A stretch of 64,000 bases of DNA, taken from Umezawaea sp036375055 (GTDB lineage Bacteria; Actinomycetota; Actinomycetes; Mycobacteriales; Pseudonocardiaceae). Within the stretch, counting starts at the first letter, position 1. The number at the start of each line of letters is the position of its first letter. Shown here in pieces: positions 31,211 to 39,934 of this stretch. The translations under genes were made by a program, and so were the position numbers. Under the pieces are notes generated by a model. It searched no databases and was not told the DNA's origin. It saw nothing but the letters and a program-made list of their open reading frames with translations. Where the stretch lies: positions 31,732 through 95,731 of the forward strand of contig NZ_DASUSQ010000146.1 of the NCBI RefSeq assembly GCF_036375055.1. Direction: 5' to 3'.

Positions 31211-32085
31211 GGCACCTCCGCTGGGCGACCCCGGTCGCGTGCCTCGGCGTGCCCGCGTGGCTGCTGGCGACCCGCTGGTCCACCACCACCCACGCCCACC
31301 CGGCCTACCTGGTCGTGCTGGTGCTCGTCGCCTGCGCCGGGGTCGCCGCGGCGGTGCGCCCGCCGCGTCCGCGCTGGTTCGTCCTGCTCGCTGTCGCACT
31401 GCTCCTGGCACCGCTGGTGTGGCTGCGCCCGTTCCCCGCGACGGCGCTCGCGGGGACGGCGCGCACGGTCGACCACGCGACCACGGTCGAACTGGTCCCC
31501 TCGGAGCCGGTCCGCGACGGCCTGGTGTTCTACCCCGGCGCCCGCGTGGACCCCCGCGCCTACCTGCGGCTGCTCAGCCCGCTGGCCGAGCGCGGCACGC
31601 TCGTGGTCGTGGTCAAGGCCCCGTTCGACTTCGCCCTGCTCACCCCCGGCGCCGCGGAGGACGTGCTCGACGCGCACCCCGACGTCCGGGACTGGACCGT
31701 CGGCGGCCACTCGCTCGGCGGCGTCGCCGCGGGCCGGTACGCCGCGACCGGCGATCCCCGCGTGCGCGGTCTGCTGCTGTGGGCCTCCTACCCCGTGGAC
31801 GACCTGTCCGGCCGCGCGGACCTGGACGTCTGGTCGATCTCGGGTGAGCGCGACGGCTTCACCACACCGGCGGACGTGGCCGACTCGCGCGCGGTGCTGC
31901 CGCCGGACACCCGGTACGTCCAGGTCCCCGGCGCGGTGCACGCGTTCTTCGGCGACTACGGCGACCAGCCGGGCGACGGCGTGCCGACCACGTCGAGGGA
32001 GACCGCCCAGGAGGCGATCGTCGCGGCGAGCACCGAGGCGCTGGCCCAGCCCCGGACCGCCGATCCGGGGACGAGCGGGCGGTGA
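31207..32085 (+). CDS. Membrane-anchored alpha/beta hydrolase
   Basis: A 292-residue protein. Two or three N-terminal hydrophobic segments (residues 1-85) are followed by a compact alpha/beta hydrolase domain with VFYPGARVDPRAYL, the nucleophile elbow GGHSLGG near 160, GERDGFTTPADV carrying the acid, and VPGAVHAFFGDYG carrying the His. It resembles the YdeN/alpha-beta hydrolase_5 group. The GTG overlaps the stop of the membrane protein, so they are co-transcribed. Substrate unknown. Confidence 0.75.
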   Translation: MRHLRWATPVACLGVPAWLLATRWSTTTHAHPAYLVVLVLVACAGVAAAVRPPRPRWFVLLAVALLLAPLVWLRPFPATALAGTARTVDHATTVELVPSEPVRDGLVFYPGARVDPRAYLRLLSPLAERGTLVVVVKAPFDFALLTPGAAEDVLDAHPDVRDWTVGGHSLGGVAAGRYAATGDPRVRGLLLWASYPVDDLSGRADLDVWSISGERDGFTTPADVADSRAVLPPDTRYVQVPGAVHAFFGDYGDQPGDGVPTTSRETAQEAIVAASTEALAQPRTADPGTSGR

Positions 32086-32146
32086 ACGCCGCCGCCCGGA
32101 GCGACGACGCTCGTGGTGCAAGCGAGAACCACGGGAAGGAACCACC

Positions 32147-32890
32147 ATGAAGATCGCCATCGTCACCGGCGGGAACAGGGGCCTCGGCCGCGACTCGGCA
32201 CTGGCCCTCGCCCGCAGGGGTGTCGACTCGATCATCACCTACCGCTCCAACGCCGAGGAGGCCGACGCCGTCGTCGCCGAGATCGGCGCGCTGGGCCGCA
32301 CGGCCGTCGCCCTGCGCCTGGACGTCGCCGAGCCTGCGGGCTTCGCCGACGAGGTCCGCCGGGTCCTGAAGGAGACGTGGGACCGCGACACGGTCGACTT
32401 CCTGGTCAACAACGCGGGCGTCGCCCACCACCTGTCGTTCGCCGACACCACGGAGGAGGCGTTCGACGAGCTGATGAACGTCCACTTCAGGGGCGTCTTC
32501 TTCCTCACCCGGAGCCTCCTGCCGGTCCTCGCCGACGGCGGGAGCATCCTCAACGTGTCCACCGGACTCGCCCGGTTCACCACGCCGGGCTTCGCCGCGT
32601 ACGCGTCGATGAAGGGCGCGGTCGAGGTGCTCACCCGCTACCTGGCCCAGGAGCTCGGCCCGCGCGGCATCACCGTGAACACCATCGCGCCGGGGCCGGT
32701 CGAGACCGACTTCGCCGGGGGCGCGGTGCGCGACAACGCCGACTTCAACGCGCTGCTGGCGTCCCAGGCGGCGCTGGGCCGCGTCGGCCTCCCCGAGGAC
32801 ATCGGCGGCGTCGTGGCGTCGCTGCTGTCCGAGGACAGCCGCTGGGTGACCGGCCAGCGCCTGGAGGTCTCGGGAGGCATCCACCTCTGA
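32147..32890 (+). CDS. SDR family oxidoreductase
   Basis: A 247-residue short-chain dehydrogenase/reductase: cofactor motif VTGGNRGLGRDSA (TGxxxGxG), NNAG at about 89-92, catalytic S in NVSTG and Y-x3-K in YASMKGAVEV, and PGPVETDF after it. RS at the end of strand 2 (TYRSNAEE) suggests NADP(H). ATG 32147 follows AAGGA. It is 61 bases after the hydrolase and is probably read from its own or the upstream promoter. Confidence 0.88.
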   Translation: MKIAIVTGGNRGLGRDSALALARRGVDSIITYRSNAEEADAVVAEIGALGRTAVALRLDVAEPAGFADEVRRVLKETWDRDTVDFLVNNAGVAHHLSFADTTEEAFDELMNVHFRGVFFLTRSLLPVLADGGSILNVSTGLARFTTPGFAAYASMKGAVEVLTRYLAQELGPRGITVNTIAPGPVETDFAGGAVRDNADFNALLASQAALGRVGLPEDIGGVVASLLSEDSRWVTGQRLEVSGGIHL

Positions 32891-32894
32891 CATC

Positions 32895-32937
32895 TAGACC
32901 CTTCGTCTATACTTGGACCAAACGTCCAGACGAAGGG
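32895..32937. promoter_or_regulatory. Paired TRGAC-N5-GTCYA sites and a 10-bp inverted repeat
   Basis: Two dyads of the same form, TAGAC-CCTTC-GTCTA (32895-32909) and TGGAC-CAAAC-GTCCA (32914-32928), lie 19 bases apart. Overlapping them, CCCTTCGTCT (32899-32908) pairs exactly with AGACGAAGGG (32928-32937). All lie within 50 bases of the ATG at 32943. They are the likely control region of the amino-acid operon, whose second gene is a DauR-like regulator. Confidence 0.65.
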
Positions 32938-32942
32938 TGCCC

Positions 32943-34049
32943 ATGTACCTCGACGCGCGATCCGGCCGGACCTACCCGATCGACGCCCGGCGCTGGCGCG
33001 GGGACGACGGGGCACCGCTGACGGTGACCCCGTCGCCCGGCATCGGCCCGGACGACGTCGACACGCGCACCCGCTCGCTCTGGCGCTACCGCGCCGCCCT
33101 CCCCGGTGGCATCGAACGGCCGATCTCGCTCGGGGAGGGCTGCACGCCGCTGCTGGAGCGCACGTGGGGCACCACGCCGGTCCACTTCAAGCTGGAGTGG
33201 TTCAGCCCCACCGGCAGCTTCAAGGACCGCGGCACCAGCGTGATGATCTCCCTGCTCGCGCAGGCCGGCGTGGACAGCGTCATCGAGGACAGCTCCGGCA
33301 ACGGCGGCTCGTCGGTCGCCGCCTACTGCGCCGCCGCGGGCATCAGGGCCAGGATCCTCGCCCCCGAGGGCACGTCCCCCGCCAAGGTCCTCCAGAGCCG
33401 CGCCTACGGCGCCGAGGTCACCCTCGTGCCGGGAGACCGGGAGGCCACCGCCGCGCAGGCGCTCCGCGACTCGGCGGACACGTGCTACGCGAGCCACAAC
33501 TGGCACCCGTTCTTCCTCCAGGGCACCAAGACCCTCGCCTACGAGCTGTGGGAGGACCTCGGCTTCACCGCACCGGACAACATCATCACCGTGGCGGGCG
33601 CGGGCAGCACGGTCCTCGGCTGCGACCTCGGCTTCACCGAACTGCTGGCGGCGGGCCGCATCCCCCGCCTGCCCAGGCTCCTGGTCGCCCAGCCGCGCAA
33701 CTGCGCCCCGATCGACGCCCACTTCCACGGCACCGCGGCCGACCTGGTCTTCGCGCCGACGATCGCCGAGGGCACCGCGATCCGCGAACCCGTCCGCCTG
33801 CCCGAGGTGCTGGACGCCGTTCGCCGCTCGAACGGCGACGTCGCCACCATCGCGGAGGAGGACATCGCCGGAGCGGTCCGCGACCTCGCGGCCCTCGGCC
33901 TCTACGCCGAACCCACCAGCGCCACGGCGGCGGCGGCCATCGAGGTCTTCCGGTCCAGGGGCGCCCTCGCGCCCGGTGAGACCACCGTCGTCGTCCTCAC
34001 CGGCTCGGGTCTCAAGGCCCCGACCACGATTGCGGGGGTGTTCGCGTGA
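32943..34049 (+). CDS. Threonine synthase-like PLP-dependent enzyme
   Basis: A 368-residue fold-type II PLP enzyme. SPTGSFKDRGTSVM carries the Schiff-base Lys, DSSGNGGSSVAAYCAAAG the phosphate loop and VAGAGSTVLGCDLG the glycine-rich binding segment. It looks like threonine synthase but sits in an amino-acid catabolic operon, so an ammonia-lyase or dehydratase role is as likely. The ATG follows the operator region by a few bases. The next gene overlaps by GTGA. Confidence 0.8.
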   Translation: MYLDARSGRTYPIDARRWRGDDGAPLTVTPSPGIGPDDVDTRTRSLWRYRAALPGGIERPISLGEGCTPLLERTWGTTPVHFKLEWFSPTGSFKDRGTSVMISLLAQAGVDSVIEDSSGNGGSSVAAYCAAAGIRARILAPEGTSPAKVLQSRAYGAEVTLVPGDREATAAQALRDSADTCYASHNWHPFFLQGTKTLAYELWEDLGFTAPDNIITVAGAGSTVLGCDLGFTELLAAGRIPRLPRLLVAQPRNCAPIDAHFHGTAADLVFAPTIAEGTAIREPVRLPEVLDAVRRSNGDVATIAEEDIAGAVRDLAALGLYAEPTSATAAAAIEVFRSRGALAPGETTVVVLTGSGLKAPTTIAGVFA

Positions 34050-34666
34050 CCGAGGACGAACTGCTGCTGCGCGAGGCGGAGACGATCGCCACCGCGATCG
34101 GCCGGATGTTCCCCGGTCTGTGCGAGGTGGTCCTGCACGACCTCCGCGACCCTGAGCACACGGTCCGCGTCATCGAGAACAACCTCTCCGGCCGCCGGGT
34201 CGGCGATCCCGCGACGGAGATCGGCGTGGCCCGCATCCAGGACCCGGACTACCCGAACGTCATCCAGAACTACCCCAACACCTTCCCCGACGGCAGACCG
34301 GCGAAGAGCACGTCCATCGGCATCAAGAACAGCGAGGGCGTCTACGTCGCCGCCCTCTGCCTCAACCTCGACGTGTCCCTCTTCGCCACCGTCGCCCGCA
34401 GCCTGCACAACCTCGTCAGCACCGACGAGCAGCAGCAGCCGCTGACGGAGAACCTGCGCGCCCGCACCGTCGACGAACTCCGCACCCTGGTGGAGGAGTT
34501 CGCCGCCACCAGGGGCCAGACCCCCCGCAGCCTCACCGCGAAGGACCGGAAGGAACTGCTGCGCTCCCTCAAGGAGAACGGCTACCTCGACGTGAAGCAC
34601 TCGGTCCCGGTGCTCACCGACATCCTCGGCGTCTCCCGCGCCACCGTCTACAACTACGTGAGATGA
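34046..34666 (+). CDS. PAS/HTH transcriptional regulator (YheO/DauR-like)
   Basis: A 206-residue regulator: an N-terminal YheO-type PAS domain (about 10-125, IGRMFPGLCEVVLHDLRDPE, then STSIGIKNSEGVYVAALCLNLD) and a C-terminal HTH ending PVLTDILGVSRATVYNYVR. The best-known relative, Pseudomonas DauR, represses D-arginine utilisation. Being inside the operon with overlaps on both sides, it probably autoregulates through the paired sites at 32895-32937. Confidence 0.8.
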   Translation: MTEDELLLREAETIATAIGRMFPGLCEVVLHDLRDPEHTVRVIENNLSGRRVGDPATEIGVARIQDPDYPNVIQNYPNTFPDGRPAKSTSIGIKNSEGVYVAALCLNLDVSLFATVARSLHNLVSTDEQQQPLTENLRARTVDELRTLVEEFAATRGQTPRSLTAKDRKELLRSLKENGYLDVKHSVPVLTDILGVSRATVYNYVR

Positions 34667-35739
34667 CCATGACCACCCCGCACCTGCTCGTCGACCCGAC
34701 CAAGGTCGAGGCCAACATCGCCCGCCTCGACAACCACATCACCGCACTGGGCTCGACCCTGCGCCCCCACGTCAAGACGGCGAAGTCCGTCGACGTGGCG
34801 AGGCTCCTGTTCCACGGCGGAACCGGCCCCATCACCGTGTCCACCCTCCACGAGGCCGAGGAGTTCGCGGCCCACGGCTTCACCGACATCGTCTACGCCG
34901 TCGGCATCGCCCCGGACAAGCTGGACCGCGTGCGCGCACTGCGCGCCAGGGGCGTGGACCTGGTCGTGCTGCTGGACAGCGTCGACCAGGCGCACCGCAC
35001 CAGCGAAGCGAACGTCCCGGCCCTGATCGAGGTCGACTGCGACGGCCACCGCGGCGGCGTCACCCCGGACGACCCGGCGCTGCCCGCCATCGCGGCCGTC
35101 CTGGGCGACACGCTGCGCGGCGTCCTCACGCACGCGGGCGAGTCCTACTACTGCTACACCGTGGAAGCACTGGTGGCGGCGGCCGAACACGAACGAGCCA
35201 CCGCCGTCGCGGCAGCCGAAACCCTGAGGGCGAAGGGCTTCCCGTGCCCGGTGGTCAGCATCGGCTCCACCCCCACGGCCCACGCCACCCGCGACCTCAC
35301 CGGTGTCACCGAGGTGAGGGCGGGCAACTACGTCTTCTTCGACCTCGTCATGGCGGGCATCGGCGTCTGCACCCTGGACGACCTGGCCCTCTCCGTGGTC
35401 ACCACGGTCATCGGCCACCGCGAGGACAAGGGCTGGATCCTCACCGACGCGGGCTGGATGGCCACCTCACGCGACAGGGGCACCGCCGCCCAACCAACCG
35501 ACCAGGGCTACGGCCTGGTCTGCGACGTCGACGGCACCCCCATCCCGGACCTGCTCATGACGGCCGCCAGCCAGGAGCACGGCGTCCTCTCCACCAGAAC
35601 GGGCTCTCCCCTCCCCGACCTCCCGGTGGGCACCAAGCTCCGCATCCTCCCCAACCACGCCTGCGCGACAGCGGCACAACACACCCACTACCACCTGACC
35701 ACGACCACCACCACGTGGCCACGACTGAACGGCTGGTAA
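34663..35739 (+). CDS. DSD1/alanine-racemase-fold PLP enzyme (D-serine dehydratase / 3-hydroxyaspartate aldolase-like)
   Basis: A 358-residue fold-type III PLP enzyme. The N-terminal TIM barrel carries LRPHVKTAKS with the PLP-binding Lys, and the C-terminal beta domain has a metal site PNHACATAAQH (H-x-C). This is the DSD1 / D-threonine aldolase / BhcC family, acting on beta-hydroxy amino acids such as D-serine, D-threonine or hydroxyaspartate. The start overlaps the regulator stop (ATGA). Together with its neighbours it suggests breakdown of a D- or hydroxy-amino acid. Confidence 0.82.
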   Translation: MTMTTPHLLVDPTKVEANIARLDNHITALGSTLRPHVKTAKSVDVARLLFHGGTGPITVSTLHEAEEFAAHGFTDIVYAVGIAPDKLDRVRALRARGVDLVVLLDSVDQAHRTSEANVPALIEVDCDGHRGGVTPDDPALPAIAAVLGDTLRGVLTHAGESYYCYTVEALVAAAEHERATAVAAAETLRAKGFPCPVVSIGSTPTAHATRDLTGVTEVRAGNYVFFDLVMAGIGVCTLDDLALSVVTTVIGHREDKGWILTDAGWMATSRDRGTAAQPTDQGYGLVCDVDGTPIPDLLMTAASQEHGVLSTRTGSPLPDLPVGTKLRILPNHACATAAQHTHYHLTTTTTTWPRLNGW

Positions 35740-35743
35740 CCCC

Positions 35744-36649
35744 GTGCGCTTCCTGTCCGAAGAGGACTCAGCAGCCCTGATCACCGAGGAACTGGCCTAC
35801 AACGCCGTCCGCACGGCACTCATCGCCGCGGTGGCCGACACCAGCACCACCTTCCCCGCCCTACCGGCGCACGCCTCCCAGCCGCACAACAGGTTTACCG
35901 TGAAGTCAGCGGCGGCGACGGACGTCGCGGGCGTCAAGATCGGCAGCTACTGGCCGAACAACACCACCACCCCGAGGCACAACTCCACCATCCTCCTGCT
36001 GGACCAGGAAACCGGGAAGATCGCCGCGGTGGTGGAAGCGGCCACGGTCAACGCCTACCGCACGGCAGCGGCGGACGCGGTGGCGGCGGACACCCTGGCG
36101 AACCCGGACGCCACCACCCTCACCATCTTCGGCACCGGCCACCAGGCCTACTACGAGTGCACGGCACTGGCCAGGATCCGCACCCTCACCACGATCCACG
36201 TGGTGGCGAGAACACCGGAGCACGGCCGCACCCTGGTGGACAGGCTCCACGAGGCAGGCCTACCAGCGACCCTGACAGAACCGGAACAGGCGGTGGGAGC
36301 CGCGGACATCATCGTCACCGCGACGACAGCACGAACCCCGCTCTTCGACGCCGAGTGGGTGACGCGGGGAACCCACGTGGCCTCCATGGGTTCGGACGCC
36401 AAGGGAAAACAGGAACTACCACCAGCCCTGCTGGACGACGCGGCCCTCTTCTGCGACCTACCACCGCAGTCACGAACGATCGGCGAGTTCCAGCACACCA
36501 CCACCCAGCACCGCATCACCGCCCTGGGCAACGTCCTGACCGGCACCGCTCCCGGCAGGCGGGACGAGGACTCCATCACCATCTTCGACAGCTCGGGCAT
36601 AGCCCTGCAAGACCTCTACACGGCCACGGCCCTTCTGGCCGAGCAGTAG
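35744..36649 (+). CDS. Ornithine cyclodeaminase / mu-crystallin family protein
   Basis: A 301-residue NAD(P)-binding protein of the OCD/mu-crystallin family: N-terminal substrate region, VKIGSYWPNNTTTPRHNSTILLLD, VVEAATVNAYRTAAADAVAA, then Rossmann motif IFGTGHQAYYEC. Family members include ornithine cyclodeaminase, alanine dehydrogenase, ketimine reductase and iminosuccinate reductase (BhcD). The GTG starts five bases after the previous stop. It is last in the operon and is followed by a strong terminator. Confidence 0.83.
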   Translation: MRFLSEEDSAALITEELAYNAVRTALIAAVADTSTTFPALPAHASQPHNRFTVKSAAATDVAGVKIGSYWPNNTTTPRHNSTILLLDQETGKIAAVVEAATVNAYRTAAADAVAADTLANPDATTLTIFGTGHQAYYECTALARIRTLTTIHVVARTPEHGRTLVDRLHEAGLPATLTEPEQAVGAADIIVTATTARTPLFDAEWVTRGTHVASMGSDAKGKQELPPALLDDAALFCDLPPQSRTIGEFQHTTTQHRITALGNVLTGTAPGRRDEDSITIFDSSGIALQDLYTATALLAEQ

Positions 36650-36718
36650 GGCGCAAGGGCCCGCACAGCACGCGACCGAGGTCGATTCCACCAGGGGACC
36701 CGTCCCTCGCCCCGGCAG

Positions 36719-36747
36719 GTCGGGCAGGGTGGCACACCCTGCCCGAC
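36719..36747 (+). terminator. Terminator after the amino-acid operon
   Basis: A perfect 12-base stem GTCGGGCAGGGT / ACCCTGCCCGAC around the loop GGCAC, 69 bases past the ornithine cyclodeaminase-like stop. Confidence 0.85.
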
Positions 36748-36829
36748 AGCCCCGACCACGAGGTCGAACCCAGGGGTACCAAGCCACACCGACCGTCCCA
36801 CCACAACGGACACCCGCCACACATAGCAA

Positions 36830-36842
36830 GCAATACGATTGC
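36830..36842 (+). promoter_or_regulatory. Probable promoter/operator of the MarR gene
   Basis: The dyad GCAAT-ACG-ATTGC (36830-36842) contains a good actinobacterial -10 box, TACGAT (36834-36839), about 26 bases before the ATG at 36866. A site overlapping the -10 is a natural place for autorepression by the MarR protein. Confidence 0.5.
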
Positions 36843-36865
36843 ACGCCCTGTGCTTTACTGGACCC

Positions 36866-37330
36866 ATGCCCGACACAGCCGATCTCACCGACGAGGAAGT
36901 CGACGACTTCACCAAGGCGTGCAACCGGCTCTACGCGCTGATGCACCGCAACCGCAGCAGCCTCGCGGCCACAGCGACAGGCCCCGACCAGCTGTCGGAC
37001 TCCCAGCTGGTGCTCCTCACCCCGCTCACCGAGCAGGGCGCCATGGCCGTGGGCAAACTGGCCACCCGAGCGGGCGTGGCCCAGCCCACCGCGACCCGAG
37101 CGCTCAAGCAGCTGGAGGACCGGGGCTTCGTGGCCCGCAAGCGGATCAGCGGCGACGACCGCACGGTACTGGTCACCCTCACCCCACGCGGTGAATCCGC
37201 CTGGCAGGCAGCCGACAACCGCATGCGCACCCTGCAACGCCACGCGCTCGACCAGATCCCACCGGAGCGCCGCACCACCGTGGTGGACGCCCTGACGGAA
37301 CTGGCCCGAGCGATAGACAGGACGGGTTAG
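36866..37330 (+). CDS. MarR family transcriptional regulator
   Basis: A 154-residue MarR protein: LSDSQLVLLTPLTEQGAMAVGKLATRAGVAQPTATRALKQLEDRGFVARKRISGDDRTVLVTLT covers the HTH and wing. ATG 36866 lies downstream of the -10 box. It is convergent with the M20 peptidase gene, six bases between stops, so its target is not obvious from context. Confidence 0.85.
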   Translation: MPDTADLTDEEVDDFTKACNRLYALMHRNRSSLAATATGPDQLSDSQLVLLTPLTEQGAMAVGKLATRAGVAQPTATRALKQLEDRGFVARKRISGDDRTVLVTLTPRGESAWQAADNRMRTLQRHALDQIPPERRTTVVDALTELARAIDRTG

Positions 37331-37336
37331 GACCCG

Positions 37337-38443
37337 CTAGGACCGCAGCAGGTCCGCCACCAGTTCGGCCAGCAGCGCCGTCCGCGCGGGCAGCTCCGCC
37401 ACCACCACGTGCTCGTGATCGGCGTGGGCGCCACCACCAACCGCCCCGAGCCCGTCCAACGTGGGAACACCGATCCCCGCGGTGAAGTTGCCGTCCGACC
37501 CACCTCCCACCGCGACCCGGCCCAACGGCGGCTGCCCGATCCGCACGGCGACCGCCGAGGCCCGCTCGAACAGCCCGTCCGACGACTCCGCCGTCATCGG
37601 CGGCCGGTTGGGCCGACCCAGCACCTCCAACCGCGCCCCCGCCAGCACCGGCCGCAGGGCGTGCATCGCCGCGTCCACCCGCACCTGCTCGTGGGCGAAC
37701 CGAGCGCGCACGTCCACCGCGAACTCCCCCACCGCGGGCACCGTGTTCCCCGTGGTCCCGGCCGCCATCACGGTCGGCGTGACCGTCGTCCCCAGCTCCG
37801 GATCGGCCAGCCCGGTCACGGCGAGCACCTGGTGGGCGAGTTCGACGGTGGCGTTGACCCCGCGCTCCGGCTCCAGCCCGGCGTGCGCGGCCAGCCCGTG
37901 CACGCGCACCCGGTACATCGACACACCCTTGCGCTCGGTCTTGAGCGCTCCCCCGTCGGCCGACGCCTCCATCACCAGCGCGGCGACGCACCCCGCCGCC
38001 TCGGCCTCGATCAGCGCCCGCGAGCTCGGCGAGCCGACCTCCTCGTCGCCGGTCACCAGCAGCGTCACCCCGGCCCGGTCCGCCAGCCCGGCGACGGCGT
38101 GCACCGACATCGCGAGACCGGCCTTCATGTCGAAGCACCCCGGCCCGCGCAGCACGCCGTCCTGGACCGAGAACGGGTGCGTCAGCAGCGTCCCGAACGG
38201 CCACACCGTGTCGTGGTGGCACAGCAGCAGCACCTTCGTCGGGCCCTCGCCGAACTTCCACCGCAGGTGGCTCACGCCGTCGACCACGATCCGCTCCGGC
38301 GCCACCCCGAGCCGCTTCTCCCCGACCCGCGCGACGACGTCGGCCGACGCGGCGACCGCGGCGAGGTCCGCGGACGGCGACTCGCACGTCACCAGTTCCT
38401 CGATGTCGTCCACCAGGTCCGGCAACGCACGCACGTAGTCCAT
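37337..38443 (-). CDS. M20 family metallopeptidase (carboxypeptidase G2-like)
   Basis: A 368-residue zinc exopeptidase: LLLCHHDTVWPFG (first Zn His, catalytic Asp), RGPGCFDMKAGLAM (bridging Asp), VTGDEEVGSPSS (catalytic Glu and Zn Glu), a dimerisation domain with GLAAHAGLEPERGVNA, and ADHEHVVV near the C-terminus (last His). It is most like glutamate carboxypeptidase. No signal peptide, so cytoplasmic. It lies 52 bases downstream of the NDH-2-like gene on the same strand. Confidence 0.87.
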   Translation of the reverse strand: MDYVRALPDLVDDIEELVTCESPSADLAAVAASADVVARVGEKRLGVAPERIVVDGVSHLRWKFGEGPTKVLLLCHHDTVWPFGTLLTHPFSVQDGVLRGPGCFDMKAGLAMSVHAVAGLADRAGVTLLVTGDEEVGSPSSRALIEAEAAGCVAALVMEASADGGALKTERKGVSMYRVRVHGLAAHAGLEPERGVNATVELAHQVLAVTGLADPELGTTVTPTVMAAGTTGNTVPAVGEFAVDVRARFAHEQVRVDAAMHALRPVLAGARLEVLGRPNRPPMTAESSDGLFERASAVAVRIGQPPLGRVAVGGGSDGNFTAGIGVPTLDGLGAVGGGAHADHEHVVVAELPARTALLAELVADLLRS

Positions 38444-38495
38444 GCGGCCCAGGCTAATCGAACGACCCGGCGGACGGCCGAGAACGCGCGGCCGC

Positions 38496-39794
38496 CTAGC
38501 GGGGCTTCGCGGTTTCCAGCGGCACCGCATCCGAGCGGACCAGGCCGAGTTGGACGGACTGGCGGCCGAGCACCGCGTCGAGCGCCCAGTCGACCGCCGT
38601 GCGGATGCGGTTGCCCGGCATGGCGAGCAGGTGGTAGCCGCGGGTGACGACCTTCGCCGGGAAACCGGACAGCGGGATGCGCAGGGGGTTGGCCGCGGCG
38701 TCGAGGCCGCCGAGGTCGACGACGAAGCCGAGGTCGTGGTGCTTGTAGTCGCGCAGCAGCGCGCCGTAGCCGAGGGAGGCGGCGACGTTCTTGCCCGCGA
38801 GCGTGCCCTGGCGGGCGGCGTGCTGGGCGGTCATCGCCGTCACCTCTCCCGGACGGGTCAGGTCGGGGACCGCGGCGGCGTCGCCGCAGGCGAAGACCTC
38901 GGGGTGGCCGGGGACCCTGAGGTTCGGCTCGACGCAGAGCCTCCCCTTCTCGGTGCGCAGCCCGGTGGCCTCGGCGACGGGGTCGGGGCGGACGCCGACG
39001 CACCAGGCGAGCGTGCGGGTGGCGACGAACTCGCCGCTGGTGAGCAGGACGCCCTCGCGGGTCGCCTCCTTGACCGAGGTGCCCGTGCCGACCTCGACGC
39101 CGCGCTTGCGCAGCACCTTGTCAGCGGCGCGGGACAGCCTCGGGTCGAGTTCGGGGAGCACCTTCGGCGCGATGTCGAGCAGGATCCAGCGCATCTTCTG
39201 GTCGCGGAGTTCCTTGTGCCGCTTGACGATCGCGCTGGTGAACAGCGGCCCCTGCGCGGCGACCTCGGTGCCGGTGTAGCCGGCGCCGACGACGACGAAC
39301 GTGCAGCGGGCGTCGCGCTCGGCCCGGTCGTCGGTGGCGGCGGCCAGCTCGACCTGCCGGATGACGTGGTCGCGCAGGTAGAGCGCCTCGGCCACGCCGC
39401 GGAAGCCGTGGGCGTGCTCGGCGACGCCGGGGATGGGCAGCAGCTTGTTCGCGCTGCCCGACGCGAAGATCAACCGGTCGTAGGACAGGTCGTGGGTCCC
39501 GCCCTCGGGATCGGTGTAGTCGACCGTGCGGTCCTCCAGCGAAACGCTGGTGACCTCGCCGAGCGCGAGCCGCACGCGCGGGAGCGCGGCGGGCAGGGAC
39601 ACGGTGACGCGCCTGGGGTCGACGACGGCGGCGGCGACCTCCGGGAGCAGCGGGAGGTAGAGGAAGTAGTCCGTGCGGTTCACCAGCACGATCTCCACGG
39701 GCGCGTCCTTCGGCAGGGCGCGGGAGAGCGAGCGGGCAGCCTGGAATCCGGCGAATCCGCCGCCGACGATCACGACACGGGTCGACTCAGCCAT
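38496..39794 (-). CDS. NAD(P)/FAD-dependent oxidoreductase (type II NADH dehydrogenase-like)
   Basis: A 432-residue flavoprotein with two dinucleotide folds: VVIVGGGFAGFQAARSL at the N-terminus and FVVVGAGYTGTEVAA near 168. VFACGDAAAVPD binds the FAD ribityl and TAQHAARQGTLAGKNV follows, as in NDH-2 and related dehydrogenases. The C-terminal stretch (VVTRGYHLLAMPGNRIRTAVDWAL) is amphipathic and could bind the membrane. The usual role is electron transfer from NADH to quinone. ATG at 39794. Confidence 0.85.
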   Translation of the reverse strand: MAESTRVVIVGGGFAGFQAARSLSRALPKDAPVEIVLVNRTDYFLYLPLLPEVAAAVVDPRRVTVSLPAALPRVRLALGEVTSVSLEDRTVDYTDPEGGTHDLSYDRLIFASGSANKLLPIPGVAEHAHGFRGVAEALYLRDHVIRQVELAAATDDRAERDARCTFVVVGAGYTGTEVAAQGPLFTSAIVKRHKELRDQKMRWILLDIAPKVLPELDPRLSRAADKVLRKRGVEVGTGTSVKEATREGVLLTSGEFVATRTLAWCVGVRPDPVAEATGLRTEKGRLCVEPNLRVPGHPEVFACGDAAAVPDLTRPGEVTAMTAQHAARQGTLAGKNVAASLGYGALLRDYKHHDLGFVVDLGGLDAAANPLRIPLSGFPAKVVTRGYHLLAMPGNRIRTAVDWALDAVLGRQSVQLGLVRSDAVPLETAKPR

Positions 39795-39850
39795 GGGTTC
39801 ACCTTGGCCTACCCGGAGGTCGACCGCAGCTCGGCGAGATCCGAGACACA

Positions 39851-39880
39851 TTGTGCACGTTTTAGTTGTGCACGAGTTAG
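39851..39880. promoter_or_regulatory. Two tandem 15-bp direct repeats upstream of the esterase gene
   Basis: TTGTGCACGTTTTAG (39851-39865) is followed directly by TTGTGCACGAGTTAG (39866-39880); they differ at two positions. Each contains the palindrome GTGCAC. They lie 55 bases before the ATG of the esterase at 39935 and also in the promoter region of the divergent NDH-2-like gene. Probable regulator binding sites. Confidence 0.55.
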
Positions 39881-39934
39881 TTGCTGACTAGTGTTCACCA
39901 CGTCAGCTTCGAGCAGCGAGTGAGGGAGCCAGCC

